A program made the position numbers and the translations under genes. Under the pieces are notes generated by a model, which saw nothing but the letters and a program-made list of their open reading frames with translations, made no database searches and was not told the origin of the DNA. A stretch of 64,000 bases of DNA from Coptis chinensis. Its lineage: Eukaryota; Streptophyta; Magnoliopsida; Ranunculales; Ranunculaceae. Location of the stretch: positions 60,227,501-60,291,500 of the forward strand of contig CM027378.1 of NCBI GenBank assembly GCA_015680905.1. The letters run 5' to 3'. Each line of letters begins with the position of its first letter. The stretch's first letter is position 1. Of this stretch, positions 24,120 to 36,917 are shown one piece after another.

Positions 24120-25477
24120 TGATAACTGTAAAAACTATTATTTACTCTTACTTAACTAATTAAACTTAAACAGAACTAAACACTATAGTAATTGCATTCT
24201 AGATTATCAAAGTTATCTACTCTCTTGAATCATGCAATAAATGGAGTAGAGAATTCGTTCCACTCCTAGTCCTTTAAACGTAAATGTAAGTTTCCGCTAG
24301 CTTAATCGATACTAACAAAACAGTTGAGAGTAATGATTTGAAATTATAATACGATGGCAATTGAACTTAAATAAGATTGTTTAACTTACATTATGATAAC
24401 ATAATATTGAATGTGAATATGGAGAAGGGATTAGGGAGATTTGAATCCACTTGATGTATTCCTAATATGCTAGTGTTGATTATTGCAGTTCTAATCAAAT
24501 AAGATTAAGAGTTGATCCCTAATTACTCATGGCAATCTCTGCCAACTAATAATTAACATGTAAGGAAGTCCAACCCATTCTCACGGCGAATCAACTATCA
24601 TTCTAGAGTGAAACTCTTAACAAGCAATATTTCTAATTAACATATCAAGTCTTCATCAAGCTTTATCAAACCCCTTTAATGGAGGTTTAGCTAGATGTCA
24701 TTAGACTATCATAAACAGATATATAAGAAGGAGACATAATGAAGAACAATAATGAACTTTTATTAATCTAATGAATACTGGAGAACAATAATTAACTAGG
24801 GTTTAAACTAATAACTAAGTCTAAAATCTAATTATCTAGCTCTAATTAATTATATCTATCTAAGTCTAAGTATATCTATGTCTAGGTCTAAGTATATCTA
24901 GAGTTATGCTTTAGTCCTCTTTATAAAAGAGACGCTAGGTCTACATTTTCGTGCATGGGCTTTGGAGCCATGTTTTGGGCCTTTGAATCAAGCCTAAAAT
25001 CTAATTACATAAGTCCAAAAAGGGTTTCTCTACTGGAAACTACTGCAATAGTATTTTCGTCCAATTATGCTCCTATGATTGGATCAAGGCCTGGACCATT
25101 AGAAAGCACTTTCCAAGCCATTTGTTTTGACATATAATAGGCCCAATTCTGAGGTCTGAGTTCAAAGATACGGCCTGCAGAAGTTCTATTGACTTTTCTG
25201 CTATATTTCTGCCTGGGTTGACTTTGACTTTTCAGCTTTGACCGGGATTTAAAAAGGCTTTTTCTCCTTGAATCTTGGCCTTTAATCATATAACTTCTTA
25301 TCAACCAACCCTTGCTCCTTTATCTTGCAAAAGTGACATGTTTCTTCACATATTTGACTCCAATGCCTGAAATACATAAACACACGTAAACAGTACTAGC
25401 TTATATTTATTATACACACAATTGGTCTAAATGTAATAATATTAAGGAGTTAAAACTATAGTTTTGGGCTCTTATCA
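24120..25477 (-). repeat. Element C 3' LTR
   Basis: Plus-strand start TGATAACTGTAAAAAC, end GGGCTCTTATCA. A TATA-like CTTTATAAAAGAG lies near 24920. It pairs with 33269-34621 across its whole length with scattered substitutions and small indels. Confidence 0.93.
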
Positions 25478-27911
25478 AACCACCCCCAAACAGCATTTAG
25501 CTTGTCCTCAAACAAATATGAGAAATTAATATAAGTGACCAAAAATGGAGTTCTAACTAATCTCTTTCCGCCGAGTGCGATTGCATTGACCATATGCAAC
25601 AAGGCCTTAATCCACTAGGAATTCCCTAGTGGACGAGTTATAGTCTCGTGAGAGTTTTTCAGAGAAGGTATTCACAAACTTCATCTATACTACAATGACT
25701 AAGAAATAAAAATATTATTTCCTACTTTATCCTCAGATATCTATACATTTCACTAACAATGAATACAGAATAATCAAGTCGAAATCTAAGCTAATACGTG
25801 CATAATAATCAATCATCTACGAATAAACATATATACAATGAACTATGCTATGAAATACAATAACAAGTCCGTTTCTAAAACTTTGGAATAGCATCCTTAA
25901 GTAGGTCTTCACATATATGTCAAGACAAAAGCTACTCTGATTTTTCCACTCAAGTTTCGCTCACTCCAGTGTGCAGTGGGCACACTTTACCTTAAAATCT
26001 CAATGACACACAAGGAAGCCGAAGTCGATCAAACACATCTGTTACTTACTATCACACTAACCTATTCCTAATTGAGCTAGAGGTCTTTATTAGGTGTTGC
26101 GGGGATTAGGTGATGGTTTAAGAATGAATGAAATGGATATTAAAAAAGAACCAGTCTGAGATAATAGAGTCTTCATATTATATAACTAGAGAAAACCTTG
26201 TTCTTTACTTTGCTTCTACACTTTGTTTCCATCCTTGGCCATTTTTTTTCCTTTTTCTTTTGGCTTTTGACTCCTTTGATTCTGTTTTTGGAGTTCTAAC
26301 TTTTTTCTTCTTCTTTGGATGGAAACTTTCTTTTCTTATTTGAAGCAACTAACAAATTCTTGGTTTCACAGGTCTTTCTCTTTCCTATTCTTCATTTCAT
26401 CTATATTATCAGACTTATTCAAAAATGGGTGGGCTATTTTTTTTTATTATTTATTTATTATTTATTATTTATTTTTATTTTATTTTGTTTTGTAAAAGGG
26501 TAAAGGATTTGTGGTTTATGAAAAGCTAAAGAAAGGCTCAGAAGGGCAACTAGCGGAAATAATTTCATATAGGTTTGAATTTCTGACTATATCGATCCAA
26601 AGAGGGCCTAAATTCTCACTAAGGATATGGTATAATGATCAAGCAAGTAGACGTGTGATTTCTCTATTTGGAATTTACTTCTCCCTTGTGTCATTTCTCA
26701 AATATTTCACTCATATAAGGCTTTAGGCTATATTCTCACAGGATTTGTAGAACAAGTACTCTAGCCTAGATTTTAGAAACTTACTGTCAAACAATTATAG
26801 ATACTCATGCAATATATTTATAGAAAGATGCAATAATTATTACCTACATATTAACCTAAATTTCTAAAAACTATTCTAATATAAGAACTAATGTGAAATA
26901 TCTAGACTATTATTATCATAGAGAAAGAAACAATACCAATATTCCTAAGTGTATAACATAAAATTTTTATTTTTATTTTTGAATTATTTTTTACTATAAA
27001 ACAAGTGCATATTATACATGTATTATCCTAATAGGTGCCTTAATTTACGCGTGTTTCTATACCACCCACCCCCAAACAAGAACATGCTTTGTTCTCAAAG
27101 TATTAAAATAAAAAGGTTAAGAAATACCATTGAAACGCGTGAAAATCGAAGAACACTTGCAAAACAAATTATAACATACTAATATAGGTAAAGAAAAACA
27201 GACGCAACTCTATACAAGTTCCACCCGTTATAGGGTTAACAAGAAATAAATTGCTTAGGACATAAGCAGACACAAACAAAAATAAAACATACTTACCTCA
27301 TATCTCGCATTTACTCGTCGTTGTCCTCCTCCTCAATAAAGAATTGAGGTTCCTTGGCATCCTGCCACGCTATGATAATTTGCCAGGCCTCACGCCATTT
27401 ATCATCTATAATTGCTAACCGGTCAAGCGCCACTTGGTTGGATGAGGTGTAAAAGGCAACCCAATTAGGTTGTAGCGCAACCCAATTAGGTTGTAGCCTC
27501 TACCCTGATCAAGTCATTGCACAGAATGAGCGTATAATGCAATTAGTAGGTCGCACAGTGTCAACCCCAACCCAATCCGTGAAACGGGCACAAAAATCCG
27601 GAAAGAAACATAGCATTATCCGACAAACTAAGACAGGCATAAGAAGATACTTATGCCTCATATTGTGAGCTCAGGCTAAACTAGAAACTAAGGTCTGGAG
27701 AAGGTCATAGAGCATACGTCCCGTGGCTAAAGCAAGGAAGATGCTGCAAGTGACGTCATTCACAGAAGAAAAACGTCATTCCCCTAATAAGTTTAGCATG
27801 ATAAAAAAATATCACCGTGCCCACGTTAAGGGACAAGCTACCAAGGGCTACATTATATTGCCATTGGTCCTTGATACGGAAAATTCCTGCCCCATAAGCC
27901 TCATGCAAAAA
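25478..27911 (-). other. Element C 3' untranslated region
   Basis: No credible coding sequence: the plus-strand ORFs near 26128-26726 are poly-T driven. A second polypurine-like tract (complement of about 27063-27076, sense GTTTGGGGGTGGGTGG) lies 1.6 kb inside the first, a possible duplicate priming site. GAGGACAAGC-type sequence precedes the terminal tract. Confidence 0.5.
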
Positions 27912-28265
27912 CTAATAAGTGTAGATATACATATTATCTACCCAATAGCCCCATGGGTCTTGAACTTCAGTAGGCATAGACAGTCCAAGGGCAAACACCA
28001 ATAAGAACTTGGTTATATCCATGGTTTCATCCTCAATGGTGACGGAGAACACCTCCTCTCCATTCGGTCTTTCAAAGAACGTACAATGCTCATAAAAATA
28101 AGTTGCAAGTGTAGGAGAATATAGTTCATTAGGGCTTACCATTAGAGGCTGCCATCCTGCTTGTATAATCACATTGCGGAACCAAGATCCATACGTGTCA
28201 CTTGCGAACAAATCTTCGAATGACATCTCTAGTATGATCTGAGGGGACTTCATATCACACAACAT
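27912..28265 (-). CDS. ORF of the Athila-associated 'putative plant transposon protein' type
   Basis: A 117-codon frame. The block GWQPLMVSPNELYSPTLATY parallels GWEPLVLLEDAVYSPSLTLS in the frame at 46440-47247. This shape is what I associate with the plant Transposase_32 family, found as an extra ORF in Athila-type elements; its role is unknown. The frame looks shortened at its C-terminus. Assignment rests on the shared motif and position. Confidence 0.55.
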   Translation of the reverse strand: MLCDMKSPQIILEMSFEDLFASDTYGSWFRNVIIQAGWQPLMVSPNELYSPTLATYFYEHCTFFERPNGEEVFSVTIEDETMDITKFLLVFALGLSMPTEVQDPWGYWVDNMYIYTY

Positions 28266-29517
28266 ACTCTAGAACTGCTAGAAGCACCCTAGGAAGAACC
28301 TACAAAAAATCAGAACTGAAAGTGGATGTGGAGGTGAAGGGAGCGGGCACGCTCAAGTTTGGCTGTGGAAGGGCGCGGGTGCGCTCTTGCCTTGCTCGAT
28401 GTCCAGAGATTTTAGCGCGCACGCACTCTGAGTTTAGGCAAAACAGAGGGCGTGCACGCTCCGAGTATGATGAGTGCTATGAAGTTAAAAAATCAAAGGC
28501 AAAGTGAGAGATGCAAAGTGAGAGGTGTGATGTGAAGTGAGAGTGCACCAAGGTTTTATAGAGAACTAGTTTCTAAGTTCCACAAGTTTCCCAACTAGTT
28601 AAGGCAACATGATGGAATAAGATAGTTCTAAATCCAAAATATAAACAAACAAGAGGCATACTCCAAAACCAAACCAATAGCTTTTTGGCTAGAATGAAAA
28701 TAGCAATCATCTACATATGACTCCTTGAGATTGCACCAAACATCACTTGCTAATTCTAGCGACACCAAAATAGCAACATTCTCACATAACTCAATCATAA
28801 TCAAACCGGCAATAACTTCGACAACAAAATACATGGATATGATTATAGGCATTTCTAAATAAATAATTCCACCCCCAAATAAGTTGAAAGGGTGGAATTC
28901 AAGATATATGCCGGAAACTAAAAATAACTTCAAATTAAATTAAAATGAAATAACAATTACAGAATCCAAATATTAACTACTTAACTAACAATTCGGAAGC
29001 AAAATCTACGAAAAACACGGAAACTAGTCTTAACACAACAAAAATACAAAGTAAACTAGCCATGAGACGAGGAAGGGATAAGAATAGGAAGTTGATTGAT
29101 CAAAAATGGAAAGGCCAAACACCCCACGCCCAAACAAATTTTTGAAAACATAGTTTAGAAAATTTGTTTAAACACGTGGGCCTTTTAAAGTCAGATTCCC
29201 GAGACTTGCTAGATTACTATTGTTATGGTTTTAATATTTTTTTTATTTTTTTATTAATAATGCTTAATATATATGAAAACAATAAAGCAATAAAGACATA
29301 ATTCACACCATAGAGAAACATGACTCAAAAATTGAGAAAACATACAAGATTGGAAAACGTGAATTATGTTAAACGTAGACTTGGGAACCGGTACTTACAG
29401 CCACACACTCCAAAGGGAGGGCCCGGTTACCTGAATGGTGCACTTACCAAAATATAATAGTGGAATGGAGTACATCAAAGAATATAATAAGTCGTTTATC
29501 GTCAGAGACTCGAGACT
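28266..29517 (-). other. Element C spacer with GC-rich leader-like block
   Basis: No gene recognised. 28335-28480 holds repeated GC-rich motifs (GCGCGGGTGCGCTC, GCGCGCACGCACTC) that match the arrangement in the true leader at 32995-33125. The rest is AT-rich. Confidence 0.5.
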
Positions 29518-29525
29518 TTAACAAA

Positions 29526-29571
<46 letters not shown>

Positions 29572-31426
29572 CTGCAGTTTACCATATATCAACAACCGAA
29601 ATAGTTGTGGATCTTGCCATAAATAATTATCACAAAAAACACCTCCAAACACAATCAAGCACCATAATTTCCCATGACGTGGCATAGCAAAATGAAAGTG
29701 AATACTGATGATTCTAGAACCTAACCTAGCATGCAAAGTCTTCTTGTTATTCCAACGAAAGGGTAGGCAAGTGAATGATTGTGAGAAAATAGATGGTTGT
29801 GGAAGATATGGTGGATATGGATGAATTGTAGAAGTAAGAATTGGAAGAAATGAGAGAGTGGGTTTATCACAAAATTCATTGGTGGAGTGGGTTGATATAA
29901 TCACACAACTGAAAATAAAAGTATCAGGTGGCTCTGTAGGTAGTAATTTCGTACTAGGAGAATTTAGAAAATCATGAAGCACAGGAGAAACAAGAGGGTC
30001 AAGTGCAAACTCAAGGGCCCTTTGAAAAGGTGGAGGGCGGGGAATTGAAGTGGGTGGTGCGCTAGGTAGTTCTTGAGAGGGTGGATCATCACAGGCTTTA
30101 AGAAACTCATCGAATTCCTTATCTGGCTTGGTCGCATCCACATGATTATGGTATACCTCTACATCTTTGAGAAAGTCATCAATCTCGTCAAAAGAGTCGA
30201 AATTGTGATTTTCGTCCTCGTCCATAAGATGGGTATCAACTAGTGTAGGGACAAAAGCTTCGGAGTCGGAACTTCTGAAGGAAAGAAATTTGGGCATCTG
30301 ATTATTAGGAAACGTGTTGTCAAAATAATCTTGAGCTAAGCTCTCGATCATGCTAACCTCTCCATCGATAGGCGTATCTGGGAACTGTTGCATCATTTTA
30401 AAAATATTTACCTCAACAGAAAGATGGCCAAAGGACAAGGACATCGAACCATCGCGGCAGTTTATGAGTGCGTTGGCAATGGCCAAGAAGAGATGTCCTA
30501 AAATGATAGCAACAGAGTTGTTGGCGATTTCTGTGTCAAGGATAACGAAGTCGGCTGGGTAATAAAAAAAATTTACCTCAACCAACATGTTTTCAACCAC
30601 ACCCTTAAGATACTTAATAGATCGATCAGCTAATTGCAACGTCATTTTAGTTGGTTGCATCTCGTGCAGACCTATTTGCTTATATAAATAATAAGGGAGT
30701 AAGTTAACACTCGCCCCCAGGTCTAATAGCTCAGTCGTCGTATGGGTATTTTGTGCATTGTACAGTAGGACGACCAGGGTCCTTATACTTAACGATTCCA
30801 TTATGTTCAGATAGAGTAGGGAATTGTTCAGTTAAAAAGGCGTCTTTTGGTATATTGGTCTTCCGCCTAGTAGTGCACAACTCTTTTAGAAACTTAGCAT
30901 GTTGTGGTAACTTTTTAATAGCGTAAAGAAAAGGTAGATTAATCGTTAGATTTTTTAAAACTTTCCTAATCTCATCAAAGTTAGTATCCTTGTGTAATAT
31001 GGCTAGTCTCTGGGGAAACGGTAGGTTCTCTTTATATATAGCATATGGATCAATATGAGTTTTAACCTTGGTCGTTTTCCTCTTGGGTTGAGGTTTAACT
31101 GGTACCTCTACAGGAGTAGGATCATCAGTTACTACTTCGGTATCTAGTAAAATATCAGGTGTAGGGACCACTGGTGGGGTAACAACAGGCATCGTTACAG
31201 TGTTATCAACCACTCTGCCAGAACGGAGAGTGGTGATGGCATGTAGCTCACCTACAATGATATTTTCATTACTAGGAATACCGGTTACTTCAAAGGCTGT
31301 GTTTGACATTTTAGGATTAGGTACGGCTTGACTTGGAAACACACCTTTTGGTTGGGTTTTCTCTTGGGCTAACTGTTGGGTTAAATGATTAATGGATTGT
31401 AAAACCTGTTGGTTAGATTGAGTCAT
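29518..31426 (-). pseudogene. Element C gag C-terminus and aspartic protease
   Basis: Frame 31426-30731 is a gag C-terminal linker (PFPQRLAILHKDTNFDEI, LPQHAKFLKELCT). Frame 30801-29518 continues with LLDLGASVNLLPYYLY, an active-site region in which the usual DTG reads DLG, then the ILGHLFLAIANALI block. A frame overlap at about 30731-30801 marks a shift. The frame ends in a TA microsatellite (29529-29569), translated as an IY repeat. DLGAS is common in Athila-type proteases, so it need not be a new mutation. Confidence 0.8.
29529..29569. repeat. (TA)n microsatellite in element C
   Basis: An uninterrupted run of about 20 TA dinucleotides at the end of the protease frame. Confidence 0.9.
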
Positions 31427-31441
31427 GGATTGGAAAAGCTG

Positions 31442-32754
31442 TTAGCTAACCTGTATGAAGGAGTCGAGATGATCCGGTTGTGTAGGTGTAGTGGTCACAG
31501 GTGGTATGACTGGAACTATCTCATGTTGATTATTAACGGGTGGGTTGCGATAGTTATTAGTAACTGGAACGATACCTTTATTAACATTATAATTATTATT
31601 ATAATTACCTTGTCCTTGTCCTTGTCTCAGTGGAGCTTGATTGTAATTTGATGCTTGCCTAACATTTTGATTATTAAACCCTGGAGGTGTAACGTGATGA
31701 TTATTTTTCCAACCAAAGTTGGGATGTTGTCTCCAAGGCGTGTTAGGTTTGCTATTAACGGAATAAACATTGTCCGGTTGAGCGGATGGTTGTTCATAGA
31801 CTAGAGGACAATAGGAGTCGGGATACTCAAGGCTGTAACAGAAATTACATGGAAGAGTGTTGACGTTCATGATAGGAGTAGGTTGTTGTTGGACAGAAAT
31901 GGCTTCTACCTTTTTAGTAAGAGATTCGATTAAAGTTTTAAGCTCAGAATCAGATTTAACCTCAAACATACTGGCAGCCTTAATCGTGGAAAGAAGAATT
32001 ATCGAGCGGGGATGTTATTACCCCCGCTTATTTTGACGCTTAGATTGATCTTCCAAAAACCTATAAGCCTCAGAGGCACCTTTACTAAGGAAACTACCCC
32101 CAGTCATTATGTCAAGAACCTCTTTATGGTGATGTAAAAGCCCTTTGAAAAAGGCACGAACAAGCGTGTCTTTCACAAGGTTATGATGTGGACACTCGAT
32201 GAGAAGATTAGTGAACCGATTCCAGGCCTCTGAAAAGGATTTATGAGGATTCTGGTGGAAGAAATGAATATTTTAAGCATTTCATCTGTCTTTAGCGGTG
32301 GGTAAAACTGTTTCATGAATAATTGAACAAGTTTGACCCATGAGTTCACAGAATTAGGCACTTAGGCAGTTAACCAGGATGTCACCTTATCGACGAGGGT
32401 GAAAAGAAACACCCTCAATTTAATTTGCTCCGAACCAACAGTAGGATGATGAAATGTGGTAAGAACTTGTTCTATCCTACACATATGTTGATAAGGCTTC
32501 TCATGGTCTAACCCATGAAAAACTGGTAACAAATTAAATATATTCGGGGGGATTCGAAAATCAACCACTGGGTCTGCAAGAATAATGTACGACTTAGGGC
32601 TATCGTTAAGGGCTTTATAAAAATCAGAGAAAGGAGTCTCTGTTTCGTCAGCCATTTGTGCAGGTGTAATGTGTGGTATTCTAGATAGGCGTGTGCGTTG
32701 ACATTTACGATAAATAACCGAAGATGGTTTACTAGTACCGGACCTTAGTCTCAT
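31442..32754 (-). pseudogene. Element C gag (Athila-like)
   Basis: Frame 32754-32362 starts MRLRSGTS and has FNLLPVFHGLDHEKPYQHM, a typical Athila gag N-region. Frame 32361-32173 continues (LVQLFMKQFYPP). Frame 31969-31442 is the C-part, with a CNFC..EYPDSYCP cysteine cluster. Stops at 32362 and near 32000 break it. Confidence 0.8.
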
Positions 32755-32994
32755 ACAAGGCTAAGGCCAATAAAAAGCAAACTACGAACAAACAATCAAA
32801 CAACCCTGATATACTAGAAAAAATCCTTTTAGTAGAGGCGAGGAGTGGAAGAAGGAGTACCTGAATGTCTCCTTGCTACGCGTTTGAATAGCGTCTTGTA
32901 TATGCGATCACAGTGTATTCACAAAGTTAGAAACACTGAATAACTTAAATGAAATGAGTTGGAAACTAACCTATGAAAATCAGGCAAATGCATA

Positions 32995-33125
32995 AGTGGG
33001 CACCGGCGCGCTTGGAACTAGGCGTAAAAGGGCGCATGCGCGCTCTTGCCTGAACATTGTCCAATGTTTTTAGGGCGCACGCGCTCTCGAGATAGCCTAC
33101 GATGGGCGCGGGCACGCTCTGTGTA
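32995..33125 (-). repeat. GC-rich leader block of element C
   Basis: Several close GGGCGC/GCACGCTC motifs in an AT-rich setting, between the primer site and gag. Ordered similarity to 28335-28480: GAGCGTG..CGC, then GCGTGCGC..CTAAAA, then CAGGCAAGAGCGC. Confidence 0.6.
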
Positions 33126-33268
33126 GATTTCTGAAAAAAATAATTTTTGAGCCAAAGAGACACAGTCAGAACCAAACAAGGGTGGGTGGGTTTTAATGGG
33201 ATTTTGGTAGGGATGGAAAATCTAAAGGAAATGAATTTAAACAGAACTAAGATGGTAGCGGCGTTATT

Positions 33269-34621
33269 TGATAAACGTAAAAACTTATTGTTTACTCCTA
33301 CTTAACTAATTAAACTTAAATAGAAGTAAATGCTATAGTAATTGCATTCTAGATTATCAAAGTTATCTACTCTCTTGAATCATGCAATAAATGGAGTTGA
33401 GAATTCGTTCCACTCCTAGTCCTTTAAACGTAAGTTTCCGCTAGCTTAATCGATACTAACAAAACAGTTGAGAGTAATGATTTGAAATTATACTATGATG
33501 GCAATTAAAGTTAAATAAGATTGTTTAACTTATATTATAATAATATAATATTGAATGTGAATATGGAGAAGGGATTAGGGAGATTTGAATCCACTTGATG
33601 TATTCCTAATATACTAGTGTTGATTATTGCAGTTCTAATCAAATAAGATTAAGAGTTGATCCCTAATTACTCATGGCAATCTCTGCCAACTAATAATTAG
33701 CATGTGAGGAAGTCCAACCCATTCTCATGGCGAATCAACTATCTTTCTAGAGTAAAACTCTTAACAAGCAATATTTCTAACTAACATATCAAGTCTTTAT
33801 CAAGCTTCATCAAACCCCTCTAATAGAGGTTTAGCTAGATGTCATTAGACTATCATAAACAGATATATAAGAAGGAGACATAATGAAGAACAATAATGAA
33901 CTTTTATTAATCTAATGAATACTGAAGAACAATAATTAACTAAGGTTTAAACTAATAACTAAGTCTAAAATCTAATTATCTAGCTATAATTAATTATATC
34001 TATCTAAGTCTAAGTATATCTATGTCTAGGTCTAAGTATATCTAGAGTTATGCTTTAGTCCTCTTTATAAAAGAGAGGCTAGGTCTACATTTTCGTGCAT
34101 GGGCTTTGGAGCCATGTTTTGGGCCTTTGAATCAAACCCAAAACCTAATTACATAAGTCCAAAAAGGGTTTCTCTGCTGGAAATTACTGCAATAGCCTTT
34201 TCATCCAATTATGATATTCTGATTGGGTCAAGGCCTAGACCTTTAGAAAGCCCTTTCCGAGCCAGTCGTTTTGACATATAATAGGCCCAATTCTGAGGTC
34301 TGTGTCCAAAGATATGGCCTGTGGAAGTTCTGGTGATTTTTATGCTCTATTTCTGCCTGCGTTGACTTTGACTTTTCAGCTTTGACCAGGCTTTAAAAAG
34401 GCTTTTTCTCCTTGAATCTTGACCTTTAATCATATAACTTCTTAGCAACCAACATTTGCTCCTTTATCTCGCAAAAGTGACATGTTTCTTCACATATTTG
34501 ACTCTAATGCCTGAAATACATAAACGCACGTAAACAGTACTAGCTCATATTTATTATACACATAATTGGTCTAAATATAATGATATTAAGGAGTTAAAGC
34601 TACAGTTTTGTGCTCTTATCA
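33269..34621 (-). repeat. Element C 5' LTR
   Basis: Plus-strand start TGATAAACGTAAAAAC, end GTGCTCTTATCA, followed by the target copy TTGTC. Highly similar to 24120-25477. Confidence 0.93.
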
Positions 34622-34626
34622 TTGTC

Positions 34627-36305
34627 TTTCCGCAGTGTTTTTCTTATGTTTGGATTTACTATCGCTTGAATCTTTACTTCGAAAATAATCTGTCTCTTGA
34701 GGCTTGTGCTATAACATCTTCTTCGACATTAATGAACTATTATGCTCGTGTAAACAAATCGGACTTGGATTGCGGGGGGTCTCGTACAAGGGAATTGTAA
34801 ATTCTATTTTTATTAAAATGTATTCCTTGCTTGAATGCATGAATGATCATTACGTCAGGGACATCAGTAACCTCTGCTTGCACTTGGCAGAAACAAATTA
34901 CAAACTTTGCCAGAGTTTCGTCCTTTTGTTGCTTGGTATTTAGCAAGATGTTGATATCCTTAGGACGTGTCCAATTATGCTTGAACCGGTCTATGAACTG
35001 ACTTGCTAATTCTTGGAATGATGTGATAGAACGAGCTGGTAGGCCGGAGAGCCAACGAAGAGCTTCTCCTTTTAATGTCGACATAAAACGTTTGCATAAG
35101 AGGGGGTCATCTCCCCGCCAGAGAATGAGTCTGCTTTTAAATTCCATGACATGATTGTTCGGGTCACCTCCTGCTTCATCAAACTTAGGAAGATCTGGTT
35201 GTTTGAAGTCGTCTTGATGTTTTGCATTTTGTATGATCAGAGAAAATCGCCCAACGATATCTTCGTTCACTATAAGGACTTTCCATCGAGTTTCAGCCAC
35301 ACCCGCATTGGTCATTATTTTCTTGATAATGTCTCTGATTTGTTGTTCCATAAATGCTGCTCCTATGGCCTCTTGACTTTCGACTTGAGGAGTGACTTCA
35401 CTATGTTGCATCTTACGGTGTGGTCGCCCCCAGTTGTTACTTACTTCTAGATTTTGCTAGTTCCTTGGGCTGCGAGACCTATGCTGATAAAATGGGCTAG
35501 GTTATTGAACTGGGGAGCTGTTTATTTGGTGTCACCATATTCTGGGTTGACCGTCATTAACCTGTCTGTATCAGTTTGCTGCATTCAAGCCATTCCTAAG
35601 GTCATGTTGCAATTCGGCTATGAGGTCCTGATCTTGGCATCCAGTGTTACGTTTTATGGTGGATGTTGTCCACCTTTCTGATGCGCTATGGTCAACATTA
35701 AATGATCTTGTCATGTTATCACCACTGCTACGCCTAGTGTTGTTGGTATTTTGAGATCTGGATCGCCTTCTTGAATGGGATGAATGTCTGCTTGACCTTG
35801 AGTGATTTTGATGATGCTCTGGGACAGGCTCTAATGGGTGGGATGTATCGTAATTAAATTATAGTTGGTTGAATACATTCCGGTTTTCACCAGATCTAAG
35901 GGCTCTTGCCGGTGTGGAAGATGCATCATCGGTGTCATCCCTTTGTACTTGCTTCCCTTTGTCCAGTTGCTTCTGCAAGTAGTTGTTATGCCCCTTCTTT
36001 CTTTTGAACCTCTGACGCAACATTTCTAAAGGCACATCTTCATCTCCTATCTCCATATTTTCTGGGTCTACTTCATTTGCATTTGTAACATCTAGATCTT
36101 GAAAGTGAGTTACTGGAGCTTGAGGTGGCAGACGTCTAGATCTGGGTTGTCGTGGCACTTGGAGTTGCGAAGGCTGATCTTGTAGATTTGTTGCAGCGGG
36201 TTGATATATCACTTCTTGATTGATTAGCACTTCCTAATTTTCTTGTTGTTGTTGTTGTTGTGATCTTGCATTCTTGTTCGCCTGGGACCTTGTAGTTTTT
36301 GCCAT
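34627..36305 (-). pseudogene. Element B gag, N-terminal and core part
   Basis: The gag start (MAKTTRSQ) is the complement of 36303-36305, just inside the primer site, followed by a Q-rich stretch and an in-frame TAG. Frame 36230-35859 is a charged linker. Frame 35411-34740 is the gag core (LKGEALRWLSGLPARSITSF; FIDRFKHNW). It is cut at 34626 by element C and resumes at 24114. Frame breaks exist between the blocks. Confidence 0.85.
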
Positions 36306-36372
36306 TAATGGTGCTTGGAAGAAGTAACGTGGAAGAGGGCCTGTCAATAAGGACCACGGACGGTGCCAATTA

Positions 36373-36917
36373 TGTTTGGGTGAGAACTCACGCAAACACA
36401 CCAATGATCTTGTTGGAGAGGTTGATATGAAGTGAGAGAGACTGTACCACCAATGGCTACCTGCGTATACAAATCGTTCTCTGGAATCAAGTCTAAAAAA
36501 TGCACGTAGTTCTTTGTTTGAAATGATTGTTGGGTATTTATAGGAAAATGAATATGTTAAGCTTTTTATTGCTTAAAATACCCTTTCCTTATTTGATGAG
36601 ATATTTCCCTCTTTGTATGAAATCTTTCCAAAAGCTTTATATGGAAAAAATCCCTTGACATATCTCCAGACCTGCTATATATAACTTGGGTGCTATATTA
36701 GTGGGCAGTGTTATTGCTCCAATAGAGGGCATGCCCAAATGCCACACTAGTAGGCAAGCGGGAATGCCACAGTAGCGGGCAAGCAAGCACGCCTCACTAG
36801 TAGGCAAGCAGGAATGCCATAGTAGTGGGCAAGCAAGCACGCCTCATTAGTGGGCGGCTCTTATAGTAGTACCTAATGATGGTCGTTCGTAGGGGTACGA
36901 GTACACTGGTACATACA
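36373..36917 (-). repeat. Element B 5' LTR
   Basis: Plus-strand start TGTTTGGGTGAGAACTCACG, end GGTACATACA. Holds two 50-bp internal units (36753-36852) against five in the partner LTR, and about 36 bp not present in the partner just before them. Confidence 0.9.

Larger units (their letters stand above)
24115..34626 (-). mobile_element. Element C: Athila-like LTR retrotransposon without RT or integrase
   Basis: Minus orientation. LTRs 24120-25477 (3', 1358 bp) and 33269-34621 (5', 1353 bp), very similar. Perfect 5-bp target duplication TTGTC (24115-24119 and 34622-34626). Polypurine tract next to the 3' LTR (complement of 25478-25491, sense TTTGGGGGTGG). Primer-binding-like sequence is the complement of 33251-33266. 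Internal content is gag, protease and a separate ORF related to the plant 'putative transposon protein' family (Transposase_32). No RT, RNase H or integrase is visible in the 4 kb between 25478 and 29518, so C looks like a non-autonomous derivative. It sits in the gag of element B and is the youngest layer of that branch. Confidence 0.93.
18929..36917 (-). mobile_element. Element B: Tat/Retand-like Ty3/gypsy LTR retrotransposon
   Basis: Minus orientation. LTRs at 18929-19581 (3') and 36373-36917 (5'). Target duplications GACAA (18924-18928) and GATAA (36918-36922) match at 4 of 5 bases. The primer-binding site complements 36354-36369 (sense TTGGCACCGTCCGTGG). The polypurine tract complements 19582-19594 (sense GAAGAGGGGGCAG). 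Internal order is gag, protease, RT, RNase H, then a 45-bp tandem array and an antisense ORF before the 3' LTR. No integrase is visible. Element C (24120-34621) interrupts gag. Without C the element would be about 7.5 kb. The host site is the pol of element A. Confidence 0.9.

Noticed and set aside
26128..26726. Three consecutive plus-strand ORFs in element C
   Set aside because: Phe/Leu-rich translations of T-rich non-coding sequence opposite to the element's coding strand.
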